This document shows, piece after piece, positions 63,817 through 64,000 of a stretch of DNA of 64,000 nt. Positions within the stretch are counted from its first letter, which is position 1. The number at the start of each line of letters is the position of its first letter. Under the pieces are notes generated by a model, which saw only the letters and a list, made by a program, of their open reading frames with translations, did not search any database and was not told where the DNA came from. The translations under genes and the position numbers were made by a program. Location of the stretch: the NCBI GenBank assembly GCA_041392805.1, contig JAWKLJ010000002.1, positions 1,999,001 through 2,063,000 of the forward strand. The letters are read 5' to 3'. This stretch comes from Saprospiraceae bacterium. GTDB lineage: Bacteria > Bacteroidota > Bacteroidia > Chitinophagales > Saprospiraceae.

Positions 63817-64000
63817 ATGAAAAACTTATTCACGATCGTTACTTTGTCTCTGTTAGTCTTTTTATCCTGCAACAAGAAAGGGGAAGACATTCCAGCAGTA
63901 AAAAATGGGGTGGTAAACATCGTTTTTGATAATATTGCAGTGGTTGGCCAACTGCAAAAACAATTAAAATTAAGTGCTGTTGGAGGCGAGAACTATGATT
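63817..64000 (+). CDS. lipoprotein, 5' part only (window edge)
   Basis: An open frame from ATG 63817 runs off the window: 61 codons are visible. The signal MKNLFTIVTLSLLVFLSC ends with lipid Cys18, followed by charged NKKGEDIP. The segment VVNIVFDNIAVVGQLQKQLKL then GGENYD distantly recalls the start of MbnP-like copper-associated lipoproteins, but too little is present to decide. Envelope location is likely; function unassigned. Confidence 0.75.
   Translation, partial: MKNLFTIVTLSLLVFLSCNKKGEDIPAVKNGVVNIVFDNIAVVGQLQKQLKLSAVGGENYD

Overview
The window looks like a chromosome segment of a marine or freshwater Bacteroidota bacterium, probably a Saprospiria-type lineage (Lewinella/Haliscomenobacter-like). 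This is inferred from several things. Three secreted products end in type IX secretion (T9SS) type A sorting domains with YPNP motifs. SprB-like and HYR-like surface repeats are present. The promoter in front of tRNA-Glu fits the Bacteroidota -33/-7 consensus. Lipoprotein signals and family content (YpdA, MacB/FtsX permeases, PVC-type CxxCH protein, NadR without its HTH) also fit.

Layout. 0.3-4.2 kb: a Tat-exported Gfo/Idh/MocA oxidoreductase converges on gap-pgk glycolytic genes across a strong shared hairpin. 4.6-5.7 kb: tRNA-Glu, then a strikingly AT-rich outer-membrane protein gene whose 3' end abuts an attC/MITE-like inverted repeat. 5.8-18 kb: sulfatase and CreD, a T9SS cargo, a membrane-anchored LAS-type peptidase, an APC permease with an aldo/keto reductase-RidA fusion, small enzymes, a fold-back element and a glycosidase-like lipoprotein. 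18-23 kb: ABC permease plus PAT-like acetyltransferase, an ArsR unit with two copies of one operator, a glycosyltransferase and a ferredoxin. 23-38 kb: TPR protein, MFS transporter plus pullulanase, a TIMP/NTR-like T9SS protein, NadR, a 1473-residue lipoprotein fusion and an AddB-like nuclease. 38-48 kb: tRNA-Ala, YpdA, a hybrid sensor with a degenerate kinase core next to an Rcp1-like regulator, polyprenyl synthase, acetyltransferase plus acylphosphatase, an amidohydrolase and a cytochrome P450.

48.9-63.5 kb is dominated by one giant surface protein gene: signal peptide, SprB-like repeats, about 27 copies of a 94-residue six-cysteine repeat (282 bp period), a second 264-bp HYR-like array, further HYR-like domains, and a T9SS tail. 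As given, its reading frame is broken by four small indels (+4, -5, +1, -1) and one scrambled stretch, all inside the near-identical repeats. The flanking non-repetitive coding sequence is open throughout. Either the assembly is wrong inside the array or the gene is being reshaped by slippage and recombination. Restored, it would encode roughly 4,850 residues.

I see no CRISPR array, transposase, integrase, phage module or complete defence system. The strongest candidates for undescribed biology are the giant repeat protein, the kinase-dead hybrid sensor, the ArsR/double-operator unit with a CGGGGCC-tailed partner, the AKR-RidA fusion beside a permease, and several palindromic intergenic elements.
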